From: an uncultured Bartonella sp.
Lineage (GTDB): Bacteria > Pseudomonadota > Alphaproteobacteria > Rhizobiales > Rhizobiaceae
Length of the DNA: 64,000 bases
Reading direction: 5' to 3'
Assembly: GCF_945277285.1 (NCBI RefSeq)
Contig: NZ_CALYPR010000001.1
Coordinates: 248,001-312,000, forward strand
The first letter of the stretch is position 1, and the number at the start of each line of letters is the position of its first letter. A model generated the notes under the pieces. It did not search any database and was not told the origin of the DNA. It saw only the letters and a program-made list of their open reading frames with translations. The translations under genes and the position numbers were made by a program. This document shows positions 21,919-33,300 of the stretch, piece by piece.

Positions 21919-23667
21919 ATGCATGCCGCAAAAGTAACCCGCCTGATCGCGCTTTTGACTGCGGGCACAATGTTGATGACGGTATCAGCCTTTGCCAAAA
22001 AAGAAGAACCTATAAAAGCGGGGTCCTTTGCCGGCGCATATCTGGCTGGCCGCGTCGCTGCAAGTGATAATCAGCCAGACCTTGCCATTTCATATTTTAA
22101 ACAGGCACTTGACTTTGAACCTAACAATGTATCCATGCAACAGGATATGTTGCTTACCCTTTTGTCAGCCGGCAAGTTCAAGGATGCAGTCACACTGGCA
22201 AAACGCCTCAAAGAAAGTCCAGATGTCGAACGTTATGTCCGATTGACACTGGCTAGTGATGCACTGCTTAGAAAAAACTATAATACCGCCAAAAATGAAC
22301 TCAAATTTTCTGATCCCTCCGATATGGATGTCTTATCAACCGGCCTTATCGGGGCATGGGCGACATTCGGGCGCGGTAATACAACTGGTGCTATTGAAGA
22401 GGTGAAAAAACTTCTCGGGCCAGCATGGTATGATTTGTTCTTAAGTTATCATCTGGCTTTGATGAGTGATCTTGCCGGCCATAAGGATGACGCACAACGT
22501 TATTATAAACAAGCATTGCATGACCAGCAAGGTGGAGCCGCCGCACCTGATACTTACGAGCGCATCATCATATCATTTGCTTCTTTCAATTTGCGCAACA
22601 ACAAACGTGAGGAGGCACTGGCTACCTTGCGTGAAGGTGAAAAAATGCTGACGGGGCGAGATACATTAAAAAACATCCGCCAGCAGGTAGAAAATGGCAG
22701 TTCGCTCGACATGGTGGTGAAAACTCCACAAGAAGGTTCGGCTGAAGTACTTTATGACTTGGGAACAGCAATCAACCGTGGCGGGGCAGAAGCTTTTGCC
22801 CGCATTTTCTTGCAATTAGCCAACGCTCTTCACCCTCAAAACGATGCAACACTGTTCCAGCTTGCAGATATTTCTTCAAAACTTGAAGAAAATGATCGTG
22901 CAATTGATATTTATCAGGAAATACCTGTTAAATCACCCTATTACCGGGATGCTGAATTAAGACTTGCACTCATTCTGGCCGATGAAGGAAAAAGTGAAGA
23001 AGCAATCCGCCATCTTTCCGCTTTGGAAAAGGAATTTCCGGAAGATCAGCGTATTTCCATGGCAATGACCGGTGTTTATATGCAGGACAAAGCATATGGC
23101 AAAGCTGCCGAAGTTATGGATCGTGCAATTGCCCGCATTCCACATCTCGAAAAAGAAAACTGGTTAATGCTCTATCAACGTGGTATGGCCGAAGAACGGC
23201 TGAAAGAGTGGGACAAGGCCGAACCTGATTTTCGCAAAGCTCTCGAACTTTCCCCCGACCAGCCTCAAGTTCTGAATTATCTCGGTTATTCCCTCATTGA
23301 TCGTAATGAAAAACTCGATGAAGCTTTGAATATGGTCAAAAGAGCCGCCGAATTGCGCGCACAGGATGGCTATATCGTCGATTCTCTTGGTTGGGCCTAT
23401 TATAAGCTTGGCCGTTATGATGAAGCCGTCAAAACATTGGAAAATGCGATAAAATTGCGCCCCGAAGATCCGACAATCAATGATCATCTGGGTGATGCTT
23501 ATTGGCAAGTTGGTCGGAAACTTGAAGCGACATTCCAGTGGAACCATGCAATTGCCGGCAAACCAGAGCCAGAAGAACTTGCAAAAATTCAAGAAAAGTT
23601 GAAATCGGGTTTAAAAACCGAAACAGCGGAAAAATCGGAAAATAAATCTGAAACTATAAAGCAATAA
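21919..23667 (+). CDS. Tetratricopeptide repeat protein, secreted/periplasmic
   Basis: Signal peptide and multiple TPRs (PDQPQVLNYLGYSLIDRNEKLDEALNMVKRAAELRAQDGYIVDSLGWAYYKLGRYDEAVKTLENAIKLRPEDPTINDHLGDAYWQVGRKLEA). Confidence 0.92.
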   Translation: MHAAKVTRLIALLTAGTMLMTVSAFAKKEEPIKAGSFAGAYLAGRVAASDNQPDLAISYFKQALDFEPNNVSMQQDMLLTLLSAGKFKDAVTLAKRLKESPDVERYVRLTLASDALLRKNYNTAKNELKFSDPSDMDVLSTGLIGAWATFGRGNTTGAIEEVKKLLGPAWYDLFLSYHLALMSDLAGHKDDAQRYYKQALHDQQGGAAAPDTYERIIISFASFNLRNNKREEALATLREGEKMLTGRDTLKNIRQQVENGSSLDMVVKTPQEGSAEVLYDLGTAINRGGAEAFARIFLQLANALHPQNDATLFQLADISSKLEENDRAIDIYQEIPVKSPYYRDAELRLALILADEGKSEEAIRHLSALEKEFPEDQRISMAMTGVYMQDKAYGKAAEVMDRAIARIPHLEKENWLMLYQRGMAEERLKEWDKAEPDFRKALELSPDQPQVLNYLGYSLIDRNEKLDEALNMVKRAAELRAQDGYIVDSLGWAYYKLGRYDEAVKTLENAIKLRPEDPTINDHLGDAYWQVGRKLEATFQWNHAIAGKPEPEELAKIQEKLKSGLKTETAEKSENKSETIKQ

Positions 23668-23803
23668 AACACCATGTGGTCAGGGATAACAGTTTTGACC
23701 TAGCTCATCCCTTGACCATAGAGGCACGAAAGAATAGACAACTTTTTATGCCGGTTTTTCTGTTCCCGGTTGTTCTTTTTATCAACCTTAAAAGGGTAAT
23801 ATT

Positions 23804-24748
23804 GTGAACCTGCCCGAATATCTTGATCCGAAACGCTCTTTTCAGGGGCTTATCCTGACTTTGCAAAATTATTGGGCGCAATATGGTTGCGCCATTTTGC
23901 AACCTTATGACATGGAAGTGGGAGCTGGGACATTCCACCCCGCAACAACGCTACGTGCACTAGGGCCACGTGCATGGAAAGCTGCCTATGTGCAGCCGTC
24001 GCGCCGCCCCACCGATGGTCGTTATGGTGAAAATCCCAACCGTTTGCAGCATTATTACCAATTTCAGGTGTTGCTCAAACCGTCTCCGGATAATTTGCAA
24101 GATCTTTATCTGGGATCGTTGCGGGCAATTGGACTTGATACCAACCTTCATGATGTCCGCTTTGTCGAGGATGATTGGGAAAGCCCGACATTGGGAGCAT
24201 GGGGGCTTGGCTGGGAATGCTGGTGCGATGGCATGGAAGTGTCGCAATTTACCTATTTCCAGCAGATTTGCGGTATTGAATGTTCGCCGGTGTCCGGAGA
24301 ACTCACTTATGGGCTGGAGCGGCTTGCCATGTATATTCAGGGCGTTGACAATGTTTACGACCTGAACTTCAACGGTCGTGACGGCAATGACAAGATCAGT
24401 TATGGCAACATTTTCTTGCAAGCCGAACAGGAATATTCACGTTTTAACTTTGAATTTGCCGATACCGAGCTTTTGCACCGCCATTTCATTGATGCCGAAC
24501 GAGAGTGTGCCGCTATTCTGGAGGCCGGTAAACCACATGAAAAAGGCGGGCTGCATCTTTGTGTCATGCCAGCCTATGACCAGTGTATAAAAGCAAGTCA
24601 TGTTTTCAATCTTTTACAGGCACGCGGCGTTATTTCGGTCACCGAGAGACAAAGCTATATTTTAAGGGTTAGAGAACTTGCCCGTCGTTGTGGCGAAGCT
24701 TTTCTGTTAACGGATGCCGGTGGCGCAAATTATAAAGGAGAAGCCTGA
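23804..24748 (+). CDS. glyQ: Glycine--tRNA ligase alpha subunit
   Basis: [43 protein letters not shown]. Confidence 0.97.
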   Translation: MNLPEYLDPKRSFQGLILTLQNYWAQYGCAILQPYDMEVGAGTFHPATTLRALGPRAWKAAYVQPSRRPTDGRYGENPNRLQHYYQFQVLLKPSPDNLQDLYLGSLRAIGLDTNLHDVRFVEDDWESPTLGAWGLGWECWCDGMEVSQFTYFQQICGIECSPVSGELTYGLERLAMYIQGVDNVYDLNFNGRDGNDKISYGNIFLQAEQEYSRFNFEFADTELLHRHFIDAERECAAILEAGKPHEKGGLHLCVMPAYDQCIKASHVFNLLQARGVISVTERQSYILRVRELARRCGEAFLLTDAGGANYKGEA

Positions 24749-27042
24749 TGCCTGACCTTCTTCTGGAACTTTTTAGTGAAGAAATTCCAGCCCGTATGCA
24801 GCGTAAAGCCGCGGCGGATCTGAAAAAACTTGTCACCAACGGGCTTGTTGACAATGGTCTTATTTATGAGGCAGCGCGGGAATATTGGACACCGCGCCGG
24901 CTTACTCTTGATATAAGGGGGCTTAGCGCGCGCTCGAAAGATGTCCATGAAGAGCGCAAAGGTCCAAACACCAAAGCTCCCGAACAGGCTATTAACGGAT
25001 TTTTGCGTTCAGCTGGTCTTACCGACATAAGTCAAGCAGAAATCAGGAGCGATCCCAAAAAAGGCGATTTTTATGTTGCCAAAATTACCAAAAAAGGACG
25101 CTGTGCCGAAGAAATTATTGCGGAAATCATGCCTGACATTATTCGCAATTTTCCTTGGCCAAAATCAATGCGATGGGGCAGTCAATCAATAGATCAGAAT
25201 GCGCTGCGCTGGGTACGTCCACTCAAAAACATTCTTTGCGTTTTTGGGCCGGAAAACGATGAAACCCAAGTGGTTCACTTTGAAGTCAGTGGCCTGAAAA
25301 GCAATAATATAACCTATGGGCACCGTTTTTTAAGTGACGGCAAGGCCATAGAAGTGCGCCGCTTTGAAGATTATGTCACCAAGCTTGAAAACCAAAAGGT
25401 CATCCTTGATGGCAATCGCCGCAAGGAAATCATTTTGGCAGATGCTAAAAATCTGTGTTTTGCTAAAGGTCTTGATCTTGTTGAAGATGATGCACTTGCC
25501 GAAGAAGTATCAAATCTCGTGGAATGGCCCGTCGTGCTGATGGGTGAATTTGAAGAGAGCTTTCTTCAAATTCCCGCTGAAATTATCCAACTGACAATCC
25601 GCATCAACCAGAAGTGTTTTGTTACCCGCAAACAGGGTGAAGAGAACAAATTATCTAATTACTTCGTTCTTGTTTCCAATATTGTTGCACCTGATGGCGG
25701 CAAGGAGATAGCGCGCGGCAATGCAAAAGTGGTGCGGGCACGTTTGTCTGACGCACTCTATTTCTGGCATACTGACCAGCATAATTTGCCCGATCTTGCC
25801 GAACTTTCACTATCGGCAGAAAAATTCGGTCTTAATCTCAAAAAACCGCTTGATCAGCGAATGGCTCGCCTTGATCATTTGAACGTCACCTTCCATGCCA
25901 AACTTGGTACGCAAGGTGCACGGGTTGAACGTACTGCTGCACTTGCGACTATCATTGCGCCGTTGGTCGGGGCTGAACCCCGCTTGGCCCACCGCGCGGC
26001 CGTACTTGCCAAGGCTGATCTTCAAACAGAGGCTGTCGGAGAATTTCCAGAGCTTCAGGGCGTTATGGGACATAAATATGCCCTTCTTCAGGGGGAAGAC
26101 CCACAAGTAGCCCAGGCAATTGAAGATCATTACAAGCCACAAGGCCCGACAGACCGTATACCAAGAGAACCGGTATCAATTGCCGTGGCTCTTGCCGACA
26201 AAATCGACACATTGGTGGGATTTTGGCTCATCGACGAAAAACCGACAGGTTCAAAAGACCCGTTTGCGCTGCGGCGCGCGTGTCTCGGCATTATACGACT
26301 TCTTCTCGCGCGTGATTGGACAATTCACCTTATTCCTATTTTCAGACAGGCAATTGGTCTTCTTGCGCGCCATACGGTGGAACGTGCTCTGAACCTATAC
26401 GAAGATGAACTGCGCCATGAAAAAGCCCGAGAAACCGACGGTGCAGAAGATGTCGACAATGCACTTTCCATGGAAGAGAAAAAACTCGAAACGGAAATCG
26501 CTGATAAGACCGATCCTGTCATTGCCGACCTTCTTTCTTTCTTCCATGACCGATTGAAAGTCTACCTAAAAGATGAAGGTGCTCGCCATGATGCGATAGA
26601 TGCAGTGATGACTGCCAATGCTGATGATTTGTTACAGGTTGCCCGTCGCGTTGAAGCATTGATTTCCTTTATCAATACCGATGACGGACAGAACCTCGCT
26701 GCCGGTTCTAAACGTGCATTCAATATTCTTGATGCAGAGGTCAAGAAGAAAACTCCGATTGCGGAACATGTCGACCCACAACTTTTCATCGAACCTGAAG
26801 AGAAGTTACTTTTCAATGCAATTGTCGATGCAGAAGATAAAGCCAAGATGCATATTGCTTCCGATGATTTTTCTGGTGCTTTAATTATCTTGGCCGGCCT
26901 GCGTAAACCCGTTGATGCATTTTTTGAAAAGGTGCTTGTCAATGACGATAATAAAGCTGTCAGAGCTAACCGGTTGGCACTTCTCCGCCGCATTCCGGCG
27001 GTGATTGGCGAAGTAGCCGATTTTTCGAAACTTGCGGTATAA
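24748..27042 (+). CDS. glyS: Glycine--tRNA ligase beta subunit
   Basis: [22 protein letters not shown]; overlaps glyQ stop by 1 nt (TGATG). Confidence 0.97.
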   Translation: MPDLLLELFSEEIPARMQRKAAADLKKLVTNGLVDNGLIYEAAREYWTPRRLTLDIRGLSARSKDVHEERKGPNTKAPEQAINGFLRSAGLTDISQAEIRSDPKKGDFYVAKITKKGRCAEEIIAEIMPDIIRNFPWPKSMRWGSQSIDQNALRWVRPLKNILCVFGPENDETQVVHFEVSGLKSNNITYGHRFLSDGKAIEVRRFEDYVTKLENQKVILDGNRRKEIILADAKNLCFAKGLDLVEDDALAEEVSNLVEWPVVLMGEFEESFLQIPAEIIQLTIRINQKCFVTRKQGEENKLSNYFVLVSNIVAPDGGKEIARGNAKVVRARLSDALYFWHTDQHNLPDLAELSLSAEKFGLNLKKPLDQRMARLDHLNVTFHAKLGTQGARVERTAALATIIAPLVGAEPRLAHRAAVLAKADLQTEAVGEFPELQGVMGHKYALLQGEDPQVAQAIEDHYKPQGPTDRIPREPVSIAVALADKIDTLVGFWLIDEKPTGSKDPFALRRACLGIIRLLLARDWTIHLIPIFRQAIGLLARHTVERALNLYEDELRHEKARETDGAEDVDNALSMEEKKLETEIADKTDPVIADLLSFFHDRLKVYLKDEGARHDAIDAVMTANADDLLQVARRVEALISFINTDDGQNLAAGSKRAFNILDAEVKKKTPIAEHVDPQLFIEPEEKLLFNAIVDAEDKAKMHIASDDFSGALIILAGLRKPVDAFFEKVLVNDDNKAVRANRLALLRRIPAVIGEVADFSKLAV

Positions 27043-27093
27043 ATTATCACATAAGGACGGTTGATTGAGGTTTGTAATGGGCTTGCCGTTATC

Positions 27094-27140
27094 CCCACGG
27101 GCGTTGCCCCCGTGGGTTGCTTGCTTTTGCTTTTTGCCCT
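27094..27140 (+). terminator. Rho-independent-like terminator after glyS
   Basis: cccacggg-cgttgcc-cccgtggg stem followed by T-rich ttgcttgcttttgcttttt. Confidence 0.7.
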
Positions 27141-27217
27141 TAAACTGCCATAAATGGCGTTATAGAAAAATATGCTGCTGGTGATTGTGATTTTTCTTCC
27201 CCGCAGCGGAGAATGAA

Positions 27218-28129
27218 ATGATTGTCCGTAAACGGCCGGGATTCTTTCGGCTTTTTTTTGTATTGCATGGCTCTATTCTGCCGACAATTGCCCCACAATT
27301 GCTAGCAATTCTTGTACTTTCCGCGGCGTTGGTGGTCGCCCACCATTTTTATCCGCGTGTCATCCCCACTTATAATAATGGAACAGCCTTCACAATGCTC
27401 GGCATTGCCCTGTCGATCTTTTTGGGCTTTCGCAACAATGCCTGTTATGATCGTTGGTGGGAAGGAAGGAAAGTATGGGGAAAAATCATTTCTGCCTCGC
27501 GTGATTTGATCCGCCAGACATCTGTTTTGACCGAACACGATGCTGATCGTAAAACCATATTGGAACTTACTTCAGCGTTTTCTCATAGCCTTGTTGATCA
27601 TTTAAGGGGGACAACATCTCTTCCCTCTCTGATTTCAGACTATCCTGAAGAATTTGTCAAAGCCTATCAAACCTGTCACAATAAGCCTTCTTTTATTTTA
27701 AACCATATCGCCGAGTGTCTTGCTGTTTTGCACCAGCAAGGAACTGTAAGCGACATTCAATATAAGATGTTCGATAAAAGCCTAATCGAACTCAATGAAA
27801 ATCAGACATCGTGCGAAAGATTAAACAATACACGCGTTCCTTTTGCTTATACGCTTCTCCTCCACCGCACGGCTTACATATTCTGTTTTCTTATTCCCTT
27901 CGGGTTTACGGACATTTTGGGATGGTGGACACCGGTTGCAAGTCTTCTTGTTGCCTATACACTTTTCGGCCTTGATGCTTTGAGCGACGAAATGGAAAGA
28001 CCTTTCGGCACGCTCGACAACGCCTTGCCGATTTATTCCTTGGCAACAACGATTGACCGTGATGTTTGCGCAGCTATAAACCGTCCTCTTCCTGCACCGA
28101 TCGAAGTTGTCAATTTTATATTAAGATAA
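27218..28129 (+). CDS. Bestrophin family (UPF0187) membrane protein
   Basis: Start region PGFFRLFFVLHGSILPTIAPQ; LGIALSIFLGFRNNACYDRWWEGRKVWGKII. Confidence 0.9.
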   Translation: MIVRKRPGFFRLFFVLHGSILPTIAPQLLAILVLSAALVVAHHFYPRVIPTYNNGTAFTMLGIALSIFLGFRNNACYDRWWEGRKVWGKIISASRDLIRQTSVLTEHDADRKTILELTSAFSHSLVDHLRGTTSLPSLISDYPEEFVKAYQTCHNKPSFILNHIAECLAVLHQQGTVSDIQYKMFDKSLIELNENQTSCERLNNTRVPFAYTLLLHRTAYIFCFLIPFGFTDILGWWTPVASLLVAYTLFGLDALSDEMERPFGTLDNALPIYSLATTIDRDVCAAINRPLPAPIEVVNFILR

Positions 28130-28338
28130 CAATGAATTACTATAAAAAAGCAATGTGTGCCTGAAAAATGACATGGCTATCAACGATGCCGCACATCTTC
28201 CGGCAAATCCGCTGTCAGTTATATGGAATTTCAGCACAAACGCCGCTATTGTTACTAATTTCAATAATGAACGATCAAGCCTATAGCTGCGTTTTTGTCC
28301 AACAATTTTTCCCTCAAAACTCAAATTTGAAGCGTTTT

Positions 28339-28599
28339 CTAATCAGCCTTTTGTTTTTTTGCTGCCTTGAATGTCGCTTTGGCACGACCATTTTCTTCAA
28401 TTTTCGAGGCACTTTTCACCTTCGATGGCTTATGTTTTTCTCCATCATCGATACGTTCCAACGTATCTTTGCGGAAAATAGCAGTTTTCAAGTGTTCATC
28501 CTTGAACCATACACAAGAGATCTTGCTATTATTGACTTTATCAACGGTCATTTTCGGACCGCCAGATTTTAACCGAACGATATTGCCAACTTTAAACAT
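28339..28599 (-). CDS. YodC/DUF2158 family protein
   Basis: MFKVGNIVRLKSGGPKMTVDKVNNSKISCVWFKDEHLKTAIF. Confidence 0.85.
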   Translation of the reverse strand: MFKVGNIVRLKSGGPKMTVDKVNNSKISCVWFKDEHLKTAIFRKDTLERIDDGEKHKPSKVKSASKIEENGRAKATFKAAKKQKAD

Positions 28600-28791
28600 T
28601 TTATATCCTTTTAAACGCATTTGGTCTGACCGATAACACCAGCCCGTTACGCTCTAACCTAATAATTTTATATAGGTGCAGAGATAATACTATTTTAGGC
28701 TAAAAGTATTGTGCTTGTCTATGAGACAAACAATAATTTAATTTATTAAGCCCCCCAGCGCCCAATACATGAAAAAACAAACATTCAGTGT

Positions 28792-28815
28792 AAAAAAACC
28801 ACGCCTAAAGCGTGG
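28792..28815 (-). terminator. Rho-independent terminator of the atp cluster
   Basis: Minus strand ccacgc-tttag-gcgtgg followed by ttttttt. Confidence 0.8.
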
Positions 28816-28840
28816 CCTTTTAATTTTGATTTCTTTATGC

Positions 28841-29323
28841 TCAATTCAAATGGCTTTTGACTTCAGCAAGTGACTCTTTGATAAGGGTAGCAGATTTTTT
28901 GTCATCAATTTCTTTGACAAGAATTTCTTTTGCTGCAGCCACAGCAAGATCAACAACTGATGACTTTACAGCATCAATTGCTTCAGATTCAGCGTGGGCA
29001 ATTTTTTGTTCAGCCATTTTATTACGGCGGGCAACATATTCTTCCATTTTCTGATGCGCATCTTTCGCAAGCACTTCGGCTTCACGTTTTGCTGCAGCAA
29101 TAATTTCTTGCGCCTCTTTTTCAGCTTGTTCACGCTTGGCTTGATAGACTGCGAGCAGCTCCTGCGCCTCTTCACGTGTGCGACGTGCTTCGTCAAGCTC
29201 GCTACGAATAAGCTCTGCCCGTTTGTCAAGATAACCATTTAGAAGTGCCGGCACTTTATAATAGACCAGAATAGCAATGAAAAGCAGCAATCCGATAAGA
29301 GCCCAGAATGTATCTGTCATCAT
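28841..29323 (-). CDS. atpF: F0F1 ATP synthase subunit B
   Basis: N-terminal TM FWALIGLLLFIAILVYYKVPALL plus long amphipathic helix; adjacent to B', c and a subunits. Confidence 0.93.
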   Translation of the reverse strand: MMTDTFWALIGLLLFIAILVYYKVPALLNGYLDKRAELIRSELDEARRTREEAQELLAVYQAKREQAEKEAQEIIAAAKREAEVLAKDAHQKMEEYVARRNKMAEQKIAHAESEAIDAVKSSVVDLAVAAAKEILVKEIDDKKSATLIKESLAEVKSHLN

Positions 29324-29329
29324 GATCGT

Positions 29330-29902
29330 TTACTCCAAAGTGCTTACGGCTTTGACTGCCGCTGTTGCATCTGAAGCACTGACCTTTGTACCAATCAGCT
29401 CTTCAACTATTTCGGCGGCCGTCGACTCTGCAATCTTGTTCACATTGCGCATGGCGTTAGTACGAATTTTTTTAAGCCGCTCTTCTGATTCTGCAAGTTT
29501 TTTATCTAACTCGGCTTCCGACTTTTTACGTTCTTCGTCGATTTTTTTGCGAACCTCGTCTGCTGAACTTTGAGCAATAGCAATAGCGCGCGAACGGGCA
29601 TCCGAAAGTTCACGCTCATAAGATGCAATAGCACTTTCGCGCTCCATATTCATGCGCTCGGCTTTATCGTGGTCAGCGGCAATTCTGTCACGGCGAATTT
29701 CAATTGTTCCACCAATACGCGGCACAATAATCCGGGATATAAAAACGTAGAACAAGCCAAAGCAAACGATAAGCCAGAATAAATGCGATTCGTAAAATGA
29801 AAAATCAAAAGGCGGAAAAACACCCTTTGCATGTTGTGAGGCTTCGGCCACATGCTGTGCTGGCGTTTCGACAGTTTGCGCAAATGCGCTAGATAGAAAC
29901 AT
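29330..29902 (-). CDS. F0F1 ATP synthase subunit B'
   Basis: GVFPPFDFSFYESHLFWLIVCFGLFYVFISRIIVPRIGGTIEIRRDRIAADHDKAERMN. Confidence 0.93.
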   Translation of the reverse strand: MFLSSAFAQTVETPAQHVAEASQHAKGVFPPFDFSFYESHLFWLIVCFGLFYVFISRIIVPRIGGTIEIRRDRIAADHDKAERMNMERESAIASYERELSDARSRAIAIAQSSADEVRKKIDEERKKSEAELDKKLAESEERLKKIRTNAMRNVNKIAESTAAEIVEELIGTKVSASDATAAVKAVSTLE

Positions 29903-30064
29903 CCCGTTTTACCCTCTCATAAGCTCCAATGCTCTTTTACAAAAATGATAATAACCTTTCGGCAGCTTGAAATTTAAATGCCAACTGCCTGACTTTACAT
30001 AAGCAGCAAGTGGCAGGCCTAACGCCTGCCCTGCCTAATGCAATAGCCAAAGGTGTCTAGATCA

Positions 30065-30295
30065 TTAAACAGCAAAGAGAAGCAGAATAGCAACGAGCAA
30101 AGAGAAAATGCCCAATGCTTCTGTAACAGCAAAGCCGAACACCAAACGTGCAAACTGTCCATCAGCAGCTGACGGATTGCGCAGAGCACCTGCGAGATAG
30201 CTACCAAAAATATTACCAAGGCCAAGAGCCGTACCCGCCATACCAAAGCAGGCAAGACCAGCGCCTATGTATTTTGCTGCGATTGCTAATTCCAT
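30065..30295 (-). CDS. atpE: F0F1 ATP synthase subunit c
   Basis: MELAIAAKYIGAGLACFGMAGTALGLGNIFGSYLAGALRNPSAADGQFARLVFGFAVTEALGIFSLLVAILLLFAV; start at 30295. Confidence 0.96.
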   Translation of the reverse strand: MELAIAAKYIGAGLACFGMAGTALGLGNIFGSYLAGALRNPSAADGQFARLVFGFAVTEALGIFSLLVAILLLFAV

Positions 30296-30353
30296 ATCAT
30301 TCTCCTTTGAAGCGAAATTGCATTTTAAAGCGGTAGAAAATCCACCAGTTTCA

Positions 30354-31112
30354 TCAATGTCCGGGATGCACCGCATCTGCAAGGTACATACAGGTCAAAA
30401 TAGTAAAAACATAGGCCTGAAGAAACGCTACGAGAACTTCAAGAGCCGTCACTGCCACAGTCATAATGAGTGGCAAAATCGAACCACCGATACCGGCAGC
30501 GCCTAAACTTATCATAGAGACAACAAAACCGGCAAATACTTTTAACGTGATGTGTCCGGCCAACATATTGGCAAACAGACGAACTGACAGGCTGATTGGA
30601 CGGGAAAGAAATGAAATAACCTCAATCACGGTCACCAGCGGTAATATGACAACCGGAACCCCCGAAGGAACAAACAACCTCAAAAACCCAAAACCGTTTT
30701 TAATAAAACCGTAAATGACCACCGTAAAAATAACCAGCATGGCAAGTGCAAAGGTAATGGCGATCTGTGAAGTCACAGTATAAAAATACGGAAACAGTCC
30801 CAAAAAATTGGCAACAAGAACAAATATAAACAGCGAGAACACCAGCGGAAAAAACCGCATTCCTTGTGAACCAACAGATCCACGCAGCATATTGGCGACA
30901 AATTCATAGGTAATTTCAGAAATTGATTGCATTCGTGTGGGGATTATCCCCCTGCTGGACGAAGAAGCAAACAGGAATATCGATGAAAATACCACTGTTA
31001 TTGCCATAAACAGTGAAACATTGGTGAATGATAAATCCATATTTCCAACGGAAATATTAACCAGCTTAGACATCTGAAACTGATGAATTGGATCTGGACC
31101 GCTCGCTGACAC
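30354..31112 (-). CDS. atpB: F0F1 ATP synthase subunit a
   Basis: [45 protein letters not shown]. Confidence 0.95.
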   Translation of the reverse strand: MSASGPDPIHQFQMSKLVNISVGNMDLSFTNVSLFMAITVVFSSIFLFASSSSRGIIPTRMQSISEITYEFVANMLRGSVGSQGMRFFPLVFSLFIFVLVANFLGLFPYFYTVTSQIAITFALAMLVIFTVVIYGFIKNGFGFLRLFVPSGVPVVILPLVTVIEVISFLSRPISLSVRLFANMLAGHITLKVFAGFVVSMISLGAAGIGGSILPLIMTVAVTALEVLVAFLQAYVFTILTCMYLADAVHPGH

Positions 31113-31123
31113 CTTAACCTCTT

Positions 31124-31561
31124 TTACTCGGACTTGTTAAGCCCATCCTCTTGGCGCGATGCGCCGTTTTTGCCAATTTGACTGGGAGACACAGCCCCCA
31201 CCGACCGTAATATATTCAACACTCCGGCAGAAAAACCAAGGAATAAAAAAACTATCAATCCCCATGGAGATGTCCCTGCCAATTGATCAATCCCTAGTCC
31301 GAGAACAACACCAACGAATACACCAGCCAAAAATTCACTGGATAACCTGACCGCTTGTGCCATTCCTTTTGGCGCCCCTGTATCCTTTTCCATTGAATCC
31401 GGTTGTTTAGCCGCACTGTAACGGGCCATTTTTTCTTGCAGATTACGTCTGCGCGTTTCCAGATCCAAAGTTTCAGGACTGTCCCCCTGCCTTGGTGATC
31501 GAGCATCCCTCTCAGGCTTCATAGGCTTGCCACCGTTCGCCATTTTTGGCCCCTTAATCAC
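31124..31561 (-). CDS. AtpI-like F0F1 ATP synthase assembly protein
   Basis: [44 protein letters not shown] next to atpB. Confidence 0.85.
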   Translation of the reverse strand: MIKGPKMANGGKPMKPERDARSPRQGDSPETLDLETRRRNLQEKMARYSAAKQPDSMEKDTGAPKGMAQAVRLSSEFLAGVFVGVVLGLGIDQLAGTSPWGLIVFLFLGFSAGVLNILRSVGAVSPSQIGKNGASRQEDGLNKSE

Positions 31562-31774
31562 AAATGCAAAGTCAAGGTCTGACCTCTAGAGTTGCGGGCA
31601 ACATATTGTTACTAGAAGCTTTCGTCAAGCCGCCAACCCCTCAAGATCAAAAGGAATTTTCTTTAAAAATAAAAGTAAAGTGGTTTATCAACTTGTTTTT
31701 TTGCAAAACACCACTTGATGAACTCAAATATCATATTGTTTTTTAATAATAACTTCTCAACAAGGAAAAATAGA

Positions 31775-33064
31775 TTAAATCCAACCGCCATACCGGGTCC
31801 GATAAAAGATATGAAGCCCGATCTTGTCAACTTTTATCATCGTACGTGCCCAGCGAGGGCGCACATACACGGCGTGATAGTGTGTTGCAGATCCAACTTC
31901 CGGAAACCATATCTGGCCAGCCGTAACCGCCCTTGCAACCTGTTGGGCAACAGTCCAATGCGCCATTTCGGTTATTCTATGCTTGCGACCATCACAGGCA
32001 AAAGAAAATTGGCAATGATTGAGCCAGTTGGTATTCTGGTAAACGACACCGCAAATTGTCTTCGGATAGGCCGGATTTCTTACCCGGTTTAAAACAACTT
32101 GCGCAACTGCCGCCTGGCCTTTGATAGCTTCTCCGCGTGCCTCGAAGTAAACTGCTTCTGCCAAACATTTTTGTTCTTTTGCCGAAAAAACTTCAGCTGG
32201 TAACGGCGTTGCCGCCCATGCATGATCGTTGCGGCCAATGGGCGGAATAAAACGGCCGTTACGATCAATTTGAGAATTATGTTCTGTTAACACACTGTCA
32301 AAGGCGCTCGTATCAACCTTGGCATTAGCCGGTGCGTAGCCGAGCGCAAGAACATCAGGATTGTCGTTTGTAACTAGGTTTTTAAGAATTTTCGGCACAG
32401 GCAGTTTGGCAACCGGTTTCTTTTGCGGGATTACAACGGCAATTTTTACCGGTAATTTTTCATCTTTGGTTTTGGTGTCTGCGGGCATCTTTTGCGCGAC
32501 AACGTGTTTGATGTTTTCTGCAAGCTGCATTATTTTGGTGCTGACACGTGGCAATTCCGGCTCGCTAAGATCGGGTAAATCATTGTTTGCCTGCTGTTGC
32601 AGACTTACCGTTTTATCGTTTTTGTTGATGTGGTCTTTATCGCTAGCTTGATTGGCACTGCTCAATTTTTTACCACTATCCTGATCATTCAGGAGCTGTG
32701 TCCGATCATTTTTTAATGGAGCAATGCCTGACGTGTTCACCGGATCAATTGCAGACGGGTTATAGTCTTTCGCATTTTTGAGATCACGGGTCAAAATGGT
32801 TTTATAAGATGATGCGATATTCGATATATCTGCTTTGTGGATGGATGTTGCAGCCAGAATTGAAAGGCCTGCACCTAGAAAAACCGGCAAAACGCGATGA
32901 TTTTGTTTTTTCTGTTTTAGAATGACCGGAGCTTCAAAAAACCGCCCCTCGGGCATATAATAAGAGGATGCGGTGCGAAGCATCTCAGTCTGCTGTTCTT
33001 TGTTACCTTGACGGTGCAAAGACGCTATGAAAGATACTTCAAACACCACATCACTCCAACGCAA
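31775..33064 (-). CDS. Cell wall hydrolase, SleB-type domain
   Basis: EQKCLAEAVYFEARGEAIKGQAAVAQVVLNRVRNPAYPKTICGVVYQN. Confidence 0.9.
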   Translation of the reverse strand: MRWSDVVFEVSFIASLHRQGNKEQQTEMLRTASSYYMPEGRFFEAPVILKQKKQNHRVLPVFLGAGLSILAATSIHKADISNIASSYKTILTRDLKNAKDYNPSAIDPVNTSGIAPLKNDRTQLLNDQDSGKKLSSANQASDKDHINKNDKTVSLQQQANNDLPDLSEPELPRVSTKIMQLAENIKHVVAQKMPADTKTKDEKLPVKIAVVIPQKKPVAKLPVPKILKNLVTNDNPDVLALGYAPANAKVDTSAFDSVLTEHNSQIDRNGRFIPPIGRNDHAWAATPLPAEVFSAKEQKCLAEAVYFEARGEAIKGQAAVAQVVLNRVRNPAYPKTICGVVYQNTNWLNHCQFSFACDGRKHRITEMAHWTVAQQVARAVTAGQIWFPEVGSATHYHAVYVRPRWARTMIKVDKIGLHIFYRTRYGGWI

Positions 33065-33300
33065 ATACGCTTACGCAAAACAAACAGGAAAACTGATTTC
33101 CTATGGTTGGAAGATAGCGCAATCAATCTTTATTTATGGTTAACAAAAACATCCTTAATGGTTGATTTTATTGATTAATTTTTCCTTAATTTGAAAAAAT
33201 GGTTAATTCAAAAACAGCGCATTCTTCGCTTTTTCAGTAAAAGCAAAGCCAGTTTGTTAATGTTTCTAAATAAAGTGCAAACGAGTTTTTTTAAAATAAC

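Noticed and set aside
26562-27098. 178-aa minus-strand ORF over glyS
   Set aside because: Ser/Arg/Ala-rich antisense shadow of a strong glyS CDS
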